In this document: piece by piece, positions 49,901 to 60,000 of the stretch | How positions within the stretch are numbered: the stretch's first letter is position 1 | Layout of the letters: every line of letters starts with the position of its first letter | Assembly (NCBI GenBank): GCA_002633005.1 | Contig: NMRA01000018.1 | Location: forward strand, 1,011,888 to 1,071,887 | DNA: 60,000 bases | Direction of reading: 5' to 3' | Source of the DNA: Phoronis australis | Lineage: Eukaryota; Phoronida; Phoronidae | Notes under the pieces: model-generated | The model's database searches: none | The model's input: only the letters and a program-made list of their open reading frames with translations | What the model was told of the DNA's origin: nothing | Position numbers and translations under genes: made by a program

Positions 49901-52900
49901 ACATATTTATATGTGGTTGCATATTGTCGTCATCTCTGTCTGGGCGTCCGGCGTCTGCGGCTGTATCTCCCAAACCCCTTTCAGGATCATATTGAAATTT
50001 GGCAAGTGTGTTCCTATGGGATTGACGACAGAGGGCGACAAGTTTCGGACCGACCCGAATACCACTGTGCCCCCTAGTGTCAATTTTAGTTTTTTTACGT
50101 TTGCCTCTGTATCTTCAAAGGTCCTCAACCAATTTTTGTGAAATTTGGCTCATAGGAATCTTTTAATGAGATTTCCATAAAATTTGGCACATAGACATCT
50201 ATTAGTGAGATAACGCTATCCTCCCGTTTTCGGATGGATTCGTAGTTTGCGCCACCTAGTGGCCGTTTTTGTTGTAAATGACTTTCTTTTAAGGGCTGTT
50301 CCAGTAAAATCTGTATGGGAGGGGGGAAGGCACCTTTTTTTCGCACCCACCACCCATATTTTTCATTTATTTCTTCAGCCTACCACCCGTATTTTTTTAT
50401 AAGTTAAAAATGCAACCACCGGTAATTTTTTTTGTTCTTGTGGTTGACTGCACAGGCGCTTTAGTATATCTGTTCCTCCATCACCACTAACCCCATTAAT
50501 TACTAAGAAAACATATGTTTCTTATATATCATGGTTATTAGCCATCGAGAAATTTGAGCACCTGTGGTTAACTGGTGTTATGGGGATGCCGATGAGGAGA
50601 TCGGAGGGAGTGAAAAAGTCGGAGCTTTTTGCAAGTTGCATTTTGTTTCAGTTTTTGATTCTGTGCGGATTGTTTATAAAATTTACTAAAATTACCCACC
50701 ATCAAACATGGCCTAATGAAACAACAACAACCTGTGAATTTTTATTTTTTTGAAGTACGACCACCAGCCATTTTGAATTTAAATCGAACGCAACCACCCA
50801 TAAATTTTTATTTCAGTTGCCTTCCCCCCCCTCTCACACAGATTTTTCTGGAACAGCCCTAAAGAAACGGTGACATTTTCTGGTTTTCAGATGGACTCAA
50901 CGTATTTTGTGCCATCTAGTGGCCATTTCGAAGATACAAACAAAACACCCTAAGAGCACACCATTTGCGATGCATTCGTGGGCGCATTTCAACGTTCCGC
51001 GTTGCTCTTGTTGAATCTTTTGGCGTCCTTCCTCCGCTTCATTGGCCAAACCACTTTAAAGGTGATTATGAAAATTGGCATATGTGTTCTTGTTGGGAAG
51101 AGGAAAAAAAACAATTGCAGGCGGTCTGATACACGTTGTACCAGACGTGCGCAGGCCTCGCATGTGGGCCCATTGCACTGATCACCTGGAAATATTTTTA
51201 TGCTTTATTGATATATGGTTAAAACCGAGCTGAGGAGCTAGAAACCTGGCTCAAGGGTTTAGCAGTATGACCTGGTGGGACTTGAACCCACGACCTTGAG
51301 TAAAGAAAGCGGGCACTTATCAACCAGGCCACACTGACTCCTCTTGGGAAGAGGACAGCTGACAATGATTTTTGAATGGCTCCGACTGCTGCAGCGCCTG
51401 CAGCAGTGGCAGTTTTTTTACATCCACAGCTGTATTGTATAAACCCTTGCAAGAATTTGTTAAATTTGGCAAATGTATTTCTATGAAAGTGACCACGGAT
51501 GGCGATGACTTTTGGATGGAGCCGACTACAACTGTGCCCCTGGAGGCAATTTCCTTTTTTGCATTTTCCTCGACTGTATCTTTGGAATGGATGGGTTTGA
51601 GTTCTGCCATGCTTCCTAATGTCAAGTTGTATTTTTCACATTCACTTCTGTATCTTTTAAGTTCCTTAAGTTGTTGGATTTTCGTGAAATTTTACAAACA
51701 CTTTTGTATTAGGGAGACGGGGACGCTTTTGTATTTTTGAACGGGTGTGACGTATTCTGAACTATCTAATGGTTGTTTTTATGACCCATAGAAACATGCC
51801 GTTTGTGGTGCACCCTGTAATTGTTCTCGCTATTTTCAAATCTGTTTTTGGCATCCATCTCTCTATCCGGCAAACCATTACCAAGATCATTATGAGAACT
51901 GGCACGTGTTCCCACTGGAAGAGCACAGGTGACGATAATTTTTGGATGGCTCTGACTACTGTGGCACCTCCTAGTGGCAGTTTTGTTTTTTCTCGTCTGT
52001 GGCTGTATCTATTAAATCTCAATAATATTTCTAGGAATGTGACAGCAGATGATGACGACTTTGGGACAGATGCGATTTCCGTTGTGCCCCCTAGTGGCAA
52101 TTTTACTTTTACGTTTTCCTCCACATCTTAGGAGTTACCTGATGGATTTTCATGAAACATGGCAAATAAGTTTTTATAAAAGAGACGATAACACCTTCCC
52201 ATATGTGGATGAACTCAATGTTTTTTATGTCACCTAGTGGCCATTTTTATTATTTTTGAGTCTGTTTTTTAGTGTCAACCTCTCTATCGCAAACTCATAG
52301 GATAATTAAAATTGCCTTAATATGTGTTTCTACTAGGAAGTGCATGGCTTTCGATTATTTTCGAATTGTAATGCCTTTCTGTGGCAATTTTCTTTTTTGA
52401 TTGTGGGTCAATACAAGTGTCTTGGTGGATCTTCATGAGATTTGACATGTCTTTCTATTGAGGACAGTACAACTGGCGTGGACTTTGGGACAAATCCAAC
52501 TACTACGGCATCACCTATTGGCAATTTTGTTTTTATTGCGTTTGCCTTGATACCTACCAAGTTCCTTGATGGATGTTCTTGAAATTTGGTAAATAAGACA
52601 ACAGCACTGGCCCTGTTTCAGATGGATTTGACTTACGTTGCGTCTCCTAGTTATCTTTCGTTTGTTTTTGTATCCTTGTGCTTCTCTATTCTCCAAATTT
52701 CGTGAAGAATCCGATAAAAGGTGGCAGGGTTTTTCTATGGAGGAGAGCATTAATTTTTTACTTGCTTTGCACTTCCTAGTGGCTATTATTAAGTTTACAA
52801 GCGTTGCTCTGTTTAGTGTAAATGTTTAAAATACTGATCATGTCTTGTATCTGCACTGTAAGCGATGCACACAGTGGATGCATGCGTTGCTCTTGTTTCT

Positions 52901-55900
52901 TAAAGCCTCATGCAGCTTTGTTTTGGTCCATGTTTTGTGGTGGATCCCTCTGTTTCATTGCTTTGGTCCACGTTTTGGGGTGGAAAACTCTGTTTCTGTT
53001 TTTGATTATGGTGAGTTAACATTCTCTGTTACATATGTCGATGAAACCAAAGGCCGAGTGGAGTTCATCTGAAAGATTCACCACCAAAAACTTGATGTTT
53101 TCAATTTGATAGTCAGCCGGCCAAAATTTGACAAGTCTTCTAATAAATAAAATTTAGATGACATAGTCATGTTGAAAGCAAAGAGCACATGTCACAAGTA
53201 CCTAAAACTATCCCTGATCACTGCTTGTTTGCCAACCTCGAAATTCCGAATTAACAAACTAGATAGTTTATGTGTTTATTTTATAAAAATTTCAAGTGCT
53301 AAATTGCCCTCGTGGTTACCTTAATCAGGGAAAAAACTCCAAGACTTGAAAAAATTTTTGAAAATGTGACGTGGCCTTCCGTTTCTTTTTTTATTTATGG
53401 GTCCAAATGGCATCATGTTAGCGGCAGATATGTCAACTGAATAATTAACACTGCATAGCAGTATGGAAGAAGCAAAGTGAGGACTAAAAGCTCTACCACA
53501 AAGTCTTGTATACTTACGCAACATGGCATTATAGGCGGAATAATGAATTTTATAGGAATATTGGATAATGCAAGAATCACGAATATATGGCTATGGGAAT
53601 ATAGCTATGGGCTATGTATTCAAATTTATGTGTAAGGCCTTTGCATTTCTTCCACTATACGTAAGACCTGTCGCTATTTTTCATATGCTTTCAGCCTATA
53701 AGTCATTATCTGTGCTGTCAAAATCAATAAAGTGTTGACTTGGTATACCCGTTCCATTAAGATATTGAATTAAATAATAAATCAAAACATCACATGTTAT
53801 GCAATTTAAAATGGCAAACATGGTCTTTTAGTCAAAATGTGTATTTTTTTAATTTTCTTTATTGCATTGACTTCTATTTGAATGCAATCTCATGAAGACA
53901 TAATCTTGTTAGTGGGAATTTATGGTTTGCATATTGTAGCGCACCGAAACTGGCACGTTCGGAGTTCATAAGTCAATAGTTATGACAAAAATGGATATCA
54001 ATCAGCCGAAGTAACAGTGAGCTTGTCGTTTTTTACAAAATTGCTCACTTTGAATTTAGTGCATTGGGACTTTGTGGGCTTACTTGTAATAAAGATGGAG
54101 TTTATAAAACTTTGATAGTCAATTTTTTCCTCCTGTTATCACCAAAAACGAACATAGCTGTATTTTCATTTACACAATCAAAACAGCTGGAATTGAGTAT
54201 TGTTGGGAAAGACAAACAGTGCTTGTGTAACTTGTCATGTAGAATGTTAACGCCCAGTTAACGAGAAGTAATTTTTTTTTGCCAAAATGACTAAATTTTG
54301 GGAATAAATCTTTAGTACCTGTTTTGCAGACGTTGATCCCACTGACGAGAGTGAGACAGAGAACACACCTCCTCAGGGGGCTAAAGCAAGACGATCAAAG
54401 ATACCGAGTTATCGCCGTCCGAAGGTGTCTGTAAGAGTTCAGCGTCACCCTCCTACCAAGAGCGCTCAGTCAACCAGGTGAGTCCAGGTGAAATCTTACA
54501 CATGGAGATTCTTTCAGCACTCGGCGTAACAAGCTGCAGGTCGCATTTGCTACCTGAAATTTGGAAATGCGAGCTGAGATTTTGCGACCTGGAGCGAGCT
54601 GAGTATTCACGCTTCTTGGCAGATATGTGACAAATGTAAAGCAATTCGTGTGAATCGGACCATGTTTTCAATTGGTCGTTGCAAAATTAAGTTCAAAAGA
54701 ACACTAACAGAGAACAGCCCTCACGATGACTTGTAAGCATGTCGCATGAGCATGGGATAATACAAAGTCGATCTTTGATGTTTTTCATTGGCTAATATTT
54801 TCGTCTACTTTGCAAATTTCCGGATGTGCTGAAGAAAGTTTCAGACCATGGCCATAACGTGATAAAATGTGACAAGGCAGTGGTGTTTCTACTAATTCTT
54901 AAACGCCCAACTTGACAACATTTGTTTTTCGTGTAAAATGTCCTTATTATCAAATTACGGCAATATCCATGACAATATTCCTGATATCGCACTCCAGCGC
55001 TGGTCGGTTCCACTGTTAGCATGCAAGCGGTCCCTGCAGACTATTGGAAATGTATGTCTAGTTTTTTTGTCGCAACACGTGAAAACGACAACCCAAATAA
55101 TCCTCAAGTGACGGCCATGCGTTTACTTTCAGCAGGGTAGTTTTGAGTCGTCTAGAAATACTCAGCCCCTTTACTGGTTTTTGGGGCTTCGTGTGCAACA
55201 TATGAGCCATTTGTCACTCGCCTGTTGTTGCCAACGTGAAGTGCAGGTCTGCTCCAGCGATTCAAGTGTGTGAACGTGTGCGTGCGCACCACTCCAAAAC
55301 TGTACACCAAAAGAGAACCGCGACAGTCTCAAATTAAAGAGTATACCAGCTTGCTCTGTTAAACGCCTGGGGGCCAACGATTTATGTCATAATCTGAACT
55401 TAGACTCGCGGCGGTTATAGAAGACCCGATGCTTTACGATATTCCCCAGCACCGATGTAGCCCAGAACTGATATTTTTCTGTTTCAATGTTTTGCCAGGT
55501 CTATGTTCCCTAGGCCCGATGTTCTATGCCCATAGCCAGCTATTGCAACTAAACGGGTAGATGCGTGGTTGTTAGGCAAACTTGTTTAGCGAACTTTTAT
55601 TCTCCTCATACACCCCCGCCAATTTTTTCACTCCTCGGACCACGGCCGTAAATTTTTCAGACTCGAATAGAAAGAATATTTTTCCCACTAATGAGGGCAA
55701 TTAAAAATGAAATTATTCCGGATGGCTAAAAACGATACAGTGTAAGTGGTAACAATAGCTGCAAAGTTACCTCTACTAGATGGAGTTTGACTCCCAAAAT
55801 CATTTTTTTCAGTCTTTCAGTTTCTTATTACCCCAAACAGGTTAACGACTATGCTCACGCGTGTGCCTGCTTCCTACCTTTGTGTTTCATAATAAGCACT

Positions 55901-58900
55901 CACTGCTCTACTAAGCGTTCCCCCTCAACTTTTTCGGCTTTCCTATTAACTGCCCACAGTTCAGGCTGGCGCCCATCACGTGCATTAAAAACGACCACGT
56001 GTGGTTTGAAATTGACACGCAGCCTTTATAGTGAGTCACACTTTCAACAAATTCAGTTTACAAAAACCCGTCTTTTCTTAACATTTAATAACCAAACCCG
56101 GCTTTGTTTTATGCCTCCGAAAGAAAGTTAATACTAGTGACATGCGTGATGGGGTCACGTGTCGTTTTGTGGCTGACCTACTTTCCTGTACATGGAAGAC
56201 ATTGAGTGCCAAGTGAGCAAACTCAAATTACCCGATAATGGAAATATGCACGGAGTTGGAAATTTTTTTGAGGCTTTTCATTTTATAGAAAACTTGTTGT
56301 TAAAAACGAAAACGGCATTAGTCATGCATTTTTTGTTGTGAAATTTGCATTGAATTGTTTCCATTTGGGGAGAAGGGAAACGTTTCATGGATTTTTTTCA
56401 ACAGAATGTTGTTTCTTAATCGTTGAGTTAAGTTGCAAGGTTTGGCCTGTGAACAAATGGAGGGAGTTTGCATTCAGAGTTATCTATCTTTGGAACTACT
56501 TTGATAACAGTTATATAACAGGTCTGTCCTTGAAAAGTCACGGATACTTTTTCAACAAGTATTTTCTCATTTTTCACGTTGCACACTTAGCTACTCGAAT
56601 GCACCTGTCAGTTGGAGAGCACTGATTCAACTTCCATATCGGCAACCAGTCTTGTGCTCCAGAGCCTTTCAATGGTGGTAGTGAAGAACGGTAACGCCGT
56701 GCATGCATATAAGAACTCAATTTTGTGACCTGAGACTTGTGAGTCGTTAACGCCGTAGGTAAGAGTATAATCTAAGCATTTTCACGATGACCTAAACAAA
56801 ATCAATTTTGCCGCTTAGAAATGGCAGAAAACTTTTGCGACTTGGAGTTTATGAAAGCAAGCTGGATTTTGAAAATGCAACCTGGGATTTTGGCTAGGTC
56901 GCATCATGCGACCTGGCAATTTTCATAGTGTCGAGTGCTGTCTTATTTGTGGGGATATTTTCTGTGTCAGTGTTAGTCGAAATGATTTTAATAACTATTG
57001 CGTAGTTGGCCTGAATCCATTTCATGTCTGTTTGTTACCTGTATAAAAGTGCGTATGTTTGTGGGGGGGTAGGAGTGGGGAGCTCATTATGTACAGGTGT
57101 GTGTTTTCTTGAGAACCCTAGAGTTCATTTGTTGAAAAAGTGTCCTTGTTTCCGACCTGAAGTCAACAGCTCTGGGTCTTCATATTTTGCTTTATTTTTC
57201 GTAATTTTTTTTTTATTTTGCATGTGTCTTTTTTGTTAAGAGGGAAGCACACATCAAGCCATGCTTGAACAATTTTATTGTGAAAAGTCGTGTTAAAAGT
57301 CATGTTCTTTGAGTGATTCACTTGCTTCCACTTTTGTTGGTATGCTTTTGTTGGCAACTTAGTTTTACGATGGATTTCCAATGTCAGTTAAAACAAGAAC
57401 AACCACCAGTCGACATAAAATGTATATTATTTAATTTGTTTACCAATATTTACAATTCATCAGTTTAAAGACATTCACTGTACTTATATACAGTGTTATG
57501 AAACAATTCGAAGGGGCTAAACATGTTAAGATTCTACTGTCCGCAGTTGTCATGCACACATGGCCAAGGTGAATGGCTTCGACTTTAAGCAGGTTGGGTT
57601 CATTTAGCTGGGTGGAATTCTGTGGCCGTGCCTCAAAACTGCAGTTACAACCCTGTAACCACCAGTCCTTGTGAACTTGCAGACATCAATCTTAAGGAAT
57701 CTGGTGTATCCCAGACCAGAGCTGCTAAACTGCACGTGCGGTCCGTCCTTTAAGTTCAGGTGAGGAACGTGATTCCGGAAACTGGAGTTTGGTGACCACA
57801 TTTGGAACATTTTGGGCCTTTTTGTGGGGTTTAGGGGTGTGGGTGTGAAGATCTGTACAGCGGGTTTGGTGTCTGCTGCTTCAGAAGTCGTTCTCAAAAA
57901 GCATCATAGTTGGAATTTAGAGGCACCACCATGGGATTGTTTCCACCCTTGAAAATGGACCCACCGTGCTCGAGTTGACATAGTTCACCTTAACCCTGCA
58001 AATTTGTGTAGTGACGTTAACATTTACCTCCAGGTGTCACTTGAATGTTCTGCTTAAGGAACTGAAGCTTTGAACTAAGACTGCATTCCATAACTCTTAT
58101 TTGAATCTTACAAGCTAGTATTAGCAAACTACGTATAACCTCTGACTTGAATGGGTGCAACTTTGTTGTCGGATTTCACTTGATGAAGATTTAATATGCT
58201 TTATGTGCACATTTGGCTACAAAATGATGACATTTTTGAAGAAAAATGAATTTTAATGGAACGTGTAAATTTGCTGCTAAATTTTAAGTTGATTTGGGTA
58301 AAGCTTCAAGGCTGACTTATGCGCTGCATTCATTTCATTTTGAAACTGACAGCTTCTCTGTTTTTATTTTTTCAACTAGCTACACATTTCTGATTGTCTC
58401 GTTTTGTGTAACCCTGACACAGGCAATTTTGTTAGTGGTCTAATCAAATAATTTTGATAACATAAAGTGAATTGTAACTTTAAGGTCTTATGCATCTTTC
58501 TTCAGCAATTTTTTTGGTGAAACTGACTTCTGAATTTGACCACGTACTGTAGCTATAAAATTGGTTTCTACCTGTACCTTACTCAGGTAAGCAAGACTAA
58601 ACGAAATAAGTTGCAAACCATGGTTCATTGTTCTGTGTGCCAGTTGGTTATCTGTTGTATGTTAATGGGATTCTTTTGGTGTCCGGGGATCGTTAAATTG
58701 CTCTCACTCACCTGACATTTTAATACTACGTGGTGTTCACTAATACTGTAGTCTAAAACCTGGTCTACATAATGTCGTAAAAGACCAGTCGCCTGTTAAC
58801 TTGTCGTAATACAATGTGTACAGATGCTGTATGCACGACGACTGGTCACATCTACAATATGGTGGTACTTACAACAGCGTCTTCAACAACCTGCCAAAAG

Positions 58901-60000
58901 GGTGTGCTTGTGACTCTTACAGCGTTACTCGTTAAAACTTAGTTTCTAGCTTGAATGGTTCGTTTTGGTTGTGCACCAGGCTACTGTCAGCACATTGAAT
59001 TTCCTGATGGTAGACTGGTAACTAAACACTGTGTAAATATTTCTAAACTGACACACACATTTGCGGCCTGTATGGGCAAATTGACATGTAGCGGCGCCTT
59101 TCTTAAAATTAATCCAGGCATTGTTTCCTTCGATTCTCAATTTTTAAGATTTCCAAATCATTGGCAAATGTTCTATATGTTGGTCTTGCTATTCTCTGCC
59201 TAACAAAACTCAGAACACAATCGTTATCGAAATCTTGCAAAGTTCACATTGAAAATCCTAGATATGACTCGTATTTTTTATGAAACAAAGCCTAGTAGAA
59301 TAAATAGGTATAGTCAAAAGGGTGATAAATTCTAATACATAATTTATGCCTTTCATTTGATTTTAATTATGTATATTCTAGTGGAATGAATGTTCATAGC
59401 TGGCATCGTTACATAGTATTAAAAGAATCATTGTTACCGGCTGCCTTGTTATGAATTTTCTGCTATGTATATGCTATTTTGTTAAGACCCATGCAATGGT
59501 GAATAGGTGAATTGCAAACTTCAAACTGGAATATGTTGTTAGCAGTAATGAATCTGCCATTTGTACTAATGAATGAACACCATTCTGTCCATGATTTTAT
59601 CATGTGAAATTTAGAACACTAGCTCACTGTATTAAAAAAGAACAACAAACTGGTTTCCAGTCCCAAAACTTGAACCGAACCAATAGACACTGCATGGAGT
59701 TTAATACTGTTTACAATGCAGAGACATTCACCAGTGCTAGCTCATAACAAATACTTCACGATTGTAAAGGTAAAAAGTGTTAATTGGTTTGCACTGTTTT
59801 TTGTGTTGTGATTCAGCACAGCATCTAAATTGAAGTACGTGGCCCATTTCTTGAATTGTTTATGAAACAAGTTTTCCTGAAAAAATCTCGTCACTCCAGT
59901 ACAACTACAGAAAGAGCCTTGTAAGTTTGCAAAGTTCTCCCATTCTTACGTATTAGACTGATGCACCCCTAATGCTTGAGAAAAACACTGTTGCCAAGCG
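37984..60000 (+). CDS. LRRCC1: LRRCC1 orthologue, 5' third (runs off the window)
   Basis: Exons: 37984-38291, 39895-40109, 42261-42362, 43669-43724, 44306-44452, 48417-48500, 49468-49519 and 54330-54477. All phases agree (2,1,1,0,0,0,1,2), giving 370 residues so far. An in-frame TAA lies directly before the start codon. Exons 1-3 encode an SDS22-like LRR domain (INLHSNAIEEITNL, LRHLDLSSNRL, LRTLNLSSNFITLVEGL, IYLSYNNIEDLSGF), then DNPVC and LPQLDYLDG, the conserved LRR cap of LRRCC1. Exon 4 (LDEFLDYLVSNES) and exon 5 (ATPAIDEALEKF) match short conserved blocks after the LRRs. Exon 8 is basic and Pro/Ser-rich. The long coiled coil expected at the C-terminus (vertebrate protein about 1,030 residues) would lie beyond 60 kb. 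The family acts at centrosomes/centrioles and in ciliogenesis. Intron 1 is GC-AG. Confidence 0.93.
38292..39646. other. LRRCC1 intron 1 (GC-AG), nothing further seen
   Basis: The donor is AAG|GCAAGT, the usual form of a GC donor. A 147-codon minus-strand frame at 39489-39046 has no recognised domain and is likely chance. Confidence 0.5.
39647..39813 (-). mobile_element. tRNA-derived SINE, 5'-truncated copy
   Basis: Matches the body and B-box-side end of the SINE at 16731-16962, in reverse orientation (GGCAGTCTGGTACACGTTGT at the left, CTTGTGGGACTTAG at the right). The tRNA head beyond the B box is missing. A second copy of the tail motif (GCAGGTAGTCTGGTA) lies at 39605-39619. Confidence 0.75.
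41003..41600. repeat. Diverged tandem repeat, unit about 150-163 bp
   Basis: Four units are marked by TTGGCACGATATCTCAAGA or variants at about 41003, 41153, 41309 and 41472. Each continues with a TTTTGTATCGAGGTGTA-like stretch and, less regularly, a GACCTTCACCTCATTTTCAAG-like stretch. It lies in LRRCC1 intron 2. The units are too diverged to be recent. Confidence 0.7.
43470..43567. mobile_element. Fragment of the 30476-type MITE
   Basis: Starts with CTCAGTAACGCCAAGACCTTG and shares the internal AAGATTAAGCGAGATATTG with the copies at 30476 and 46530. The right end is not evident. It is in LRRCC1 intron 3. Confidence 0.45.
45906..46384. mobile_element. 479-bp hAT element, nested
   Basis: Ends CAGGCCTTTATCCAG and CTGCATAAAGGCCTG are inverted repeats (CAGGCCTTTAT perfect). 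The flanking AGTCAACG is repeated exactly at 45898-45905 and 46385-46392, the 8-bp duplication expected of hAT transposons. It carries an internal tandem of about 90 bp (TGCATAGACCAAG / TGTAGACCAAG). No transposase. It is inserted inside the 44963-47638 element, so it is younger than that element. A second end of the family is at 1384-1411. Confidence 0.88.
46530..46665. mobile_element. Diverged copy of the 30476-type MITE
   Basis: Shares CTGCGAGATTACGCGAGATA and the following CAATGAGAGTACGTGATTTTGG-like text (AATGAGAGTACGTGATTTTG) with the 30476-30615 and 43470-43567 copies. The right end has TTTACTCAGTGACG. Confidence 0.45.
47518..47605. repeat. 20-bp tandem repeat near the end of the 2.7-kb element
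   Basis: Three to four units of TTTAAACAGGACGCGGGACA, increasingly diverged towards both sides. Sits 35-120 bp inside the right terminus, where transposase-binding repeats are often found. Confidence 0.75.
48960..49196. repeat. 17-bp minisatellite in LRRCC1 intron 6
   Basis: About 14 imperfect copies of CTGTTGTCTGCTATTCG. Because 17 is not a multiple of three and no unit contains a stop, all three plus-strand frames stay open across the array and encode the same Cys/Leu-rich repeat. These frames are not genes. Confidence 0.9.
50293..50859. mobile_element. 567-bp TIR element inside the tandem array
   Basis: Terminal inverted repeats of about 40 bp (GGGCTGTTCCAGTAAAATCT on the left; AGATTTTTCTGGAACAGCCC on the right) include a G-run/C-run that pairs. 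Flanks read TTAA on the left and TAAA on the right, so a TTAA target (piggyBac or Kolobok type) with one mutation is possible. No coding capacity; superfamily unresolved. Confidence 0.75.
51105..51343 (-). mobile_element. tRNA-derived SINE, full-length copy 2, with exact target duplication
   Basis: In reverse orientation it shows the head TCAGTGTGGCCTGGTTGATA, the B box GGTTCAAGTCC and the body ending CGTCTGGTACAACGTGTATC. TTGGGAAGAGGA is repeated exactly at 51093-51104 and 51344-51355. The 3' end in its own sense is ATTG followed by a T-run, which could serve as a Pol III terminator. Inserted into the CCTAGTGGC array. Confidence 0.9.
52831..54329. other. Remainder of LRRCC1 intron 7
   Basis: A 40-bp imperfect duplication at about 52920-52997 (TTTGGTCCATGTTTTGTGGT / TTTGGTCCACGTTTTGGGGT). 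Nothing else recognised. Confidence 0.45.
54515..56940 (-). mobile_element. Second hAT-like element copy, inverted, 2.4 kb
   Basis: Ends CAGCACTCGGCGTAAC and GTGTCGAGTGCTG are diverged versions of the 34335-35991 termini. The subterminal palindromes and an inner 250-bp block (for example CACTGATTCAACTT) also match, in reverse orientation. Flanks TCTTT and TCTTA agree at 4 of 5 bases. No transposase frame. It is longer than the first copy, so at least one of them carries internal deletions. Located at the start of LRRCC1 intron 8. Confidence 0.75.
56941..59899. other. Rest of LRRCC1 intron 8
   Basis: Mostly unremarkable AT-rich sequence. A 97-codon minus-strand frame is at 57897-57604 (listed separately). 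A loose hairpin with GACCAGTCG/CGACTGGTC arms spans about 58784-58848. Confidence 0.4.
57604..57897 (-). CDS. Possible coding fragment, unrecognised
   Basis: A frame of 97 codons whose C-terminal half (FLKIDVCKFTRTGGYRVVTA) has a protein-like composition. GC content is higher than in the surrounding intron. The start is not convincing, and upstream text in another frame also looks protein-like, so this may be a frameshifted retro-copy or transposon remnant lying antisense in LRRCC1 intron 8. Confidence 0.2.
   Translation of the reverse strand: MRTTSEAADTKPAVQIFTPTPLNPTKRPKMFQMWSPNSSFRNHVPHLNLKDGPHVQFSSSGLGYTRFLKIDVCKFTRTGGYRVVTAVLRHGHRIPPS
59900..59920 (+). CDS. LRRCC1: Possible LRRCC1 microexon (21 nt)
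   Basis: ACTCCAG precedes and GTAAGT follows a 21-nt stretch. Its length keeps the phase (2 in, 2 out), and joined to the exon ending at 54477 it stays open, adding about seven residues (STTTERA). The acceptor lacks a strong pyrimidine tract. Confidence 0.35.

Larger units (their letters stand above)
49590..52830. repeat. Diverged tandem array around CCTAGTGGC
   Basis: Units of roughly 130-200 bp, pairing into a larger unit of about 400 bp, each carry a CCCCCTAGTGGCAATTTT-like core (for example near 49868, 50072, 50262, 50920, 51968, 52088, 52231 and 52785). AAATTTGGCAAGTGTGTTCC-like and GGCGACGACTTTTGGA-like segments lie between. The array is interrupted by a 567-bp TIR element and a SINE. 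It fills most of LRRCC1 intron 7. Open frames here are by-products of the repeats. Confidence 0.75.

Noticed and set aside
49788-52131. Family of short similar proteins
   Set aside because: These frames follow the tandem repeat units and are broken by insertions.

Overview
This is a eukaryotic, almost certainly metazoan, genomic window. It is AT-rich, the genes are split by GT-AG (and two GC-AG) introns, and the sequence between exons is crowded with transposon relics, a tRNA-derived SINE and tandem repeats. An LRRCC1 orthologue, an NLR-type LRR protein and a secreted CAP/ShK-like protein suggest an invertebrate animal, perhaps a marine deuterostome (hemichordate, echinoderm or cephalochordate). 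The phylum is inference and cannot be settled from this sequence alone.

Layout. (1) 1-8.6 kb: a 28-bp satellite edge, a possible minus-strand first exon near 2.0 kb, and the last exons of an unrecognised plus-strand gene (2761?-6122). After it comes a short TATA/polyA unit with three evenly spaced heat-shock-element-like sites. (2) 8.6-13.6 kb: two minus-strand genes. One is an intronless divergent protein kinase (8620-9939). The other is a broken NLR-like gene (11313-13595) that keeps the end of the NACHT module and the LRRs, with a 130-bp MITE just inside a splice donor. (3) 18.0-26.9 kb: a seven-exon gene for a secreted CAP-domain protein with a Cys-rich, ShK-like tail. All splice phases agree, and the CAP active-site motif is degenerate. 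(4) 26.9-38.0 kb: no gene, but three direct duplications that each abut a single N. They look like unmerged haplotype overlaps in the assembly. A hAT-like element and a long inverted repeat follow. (5) 38.0 kb to the end: the 5' third of LRRCC1 (centrosomal leucine-rich-repeat/coiled-coil protein), eight firm exons and one possible microexon, running off the right edge.

The LRRCC1 introns hold most of the mobile DNA: a 2.7-kb TIR element with a 479-bp hAT nested in it (exact 8-bp target duplication), a 2.4-kb hAT-like element, a 17-bp minisatellite, and a tandem array at 49.6-52.8 kb that was itself invaded by a 567-bp TIR element and by a SINE with an exact 12-bp target duplication. The genes do not form a pathway. 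The only suggestive neighbourhood is the kinase beside the NLR remnant, both on the minus strand.
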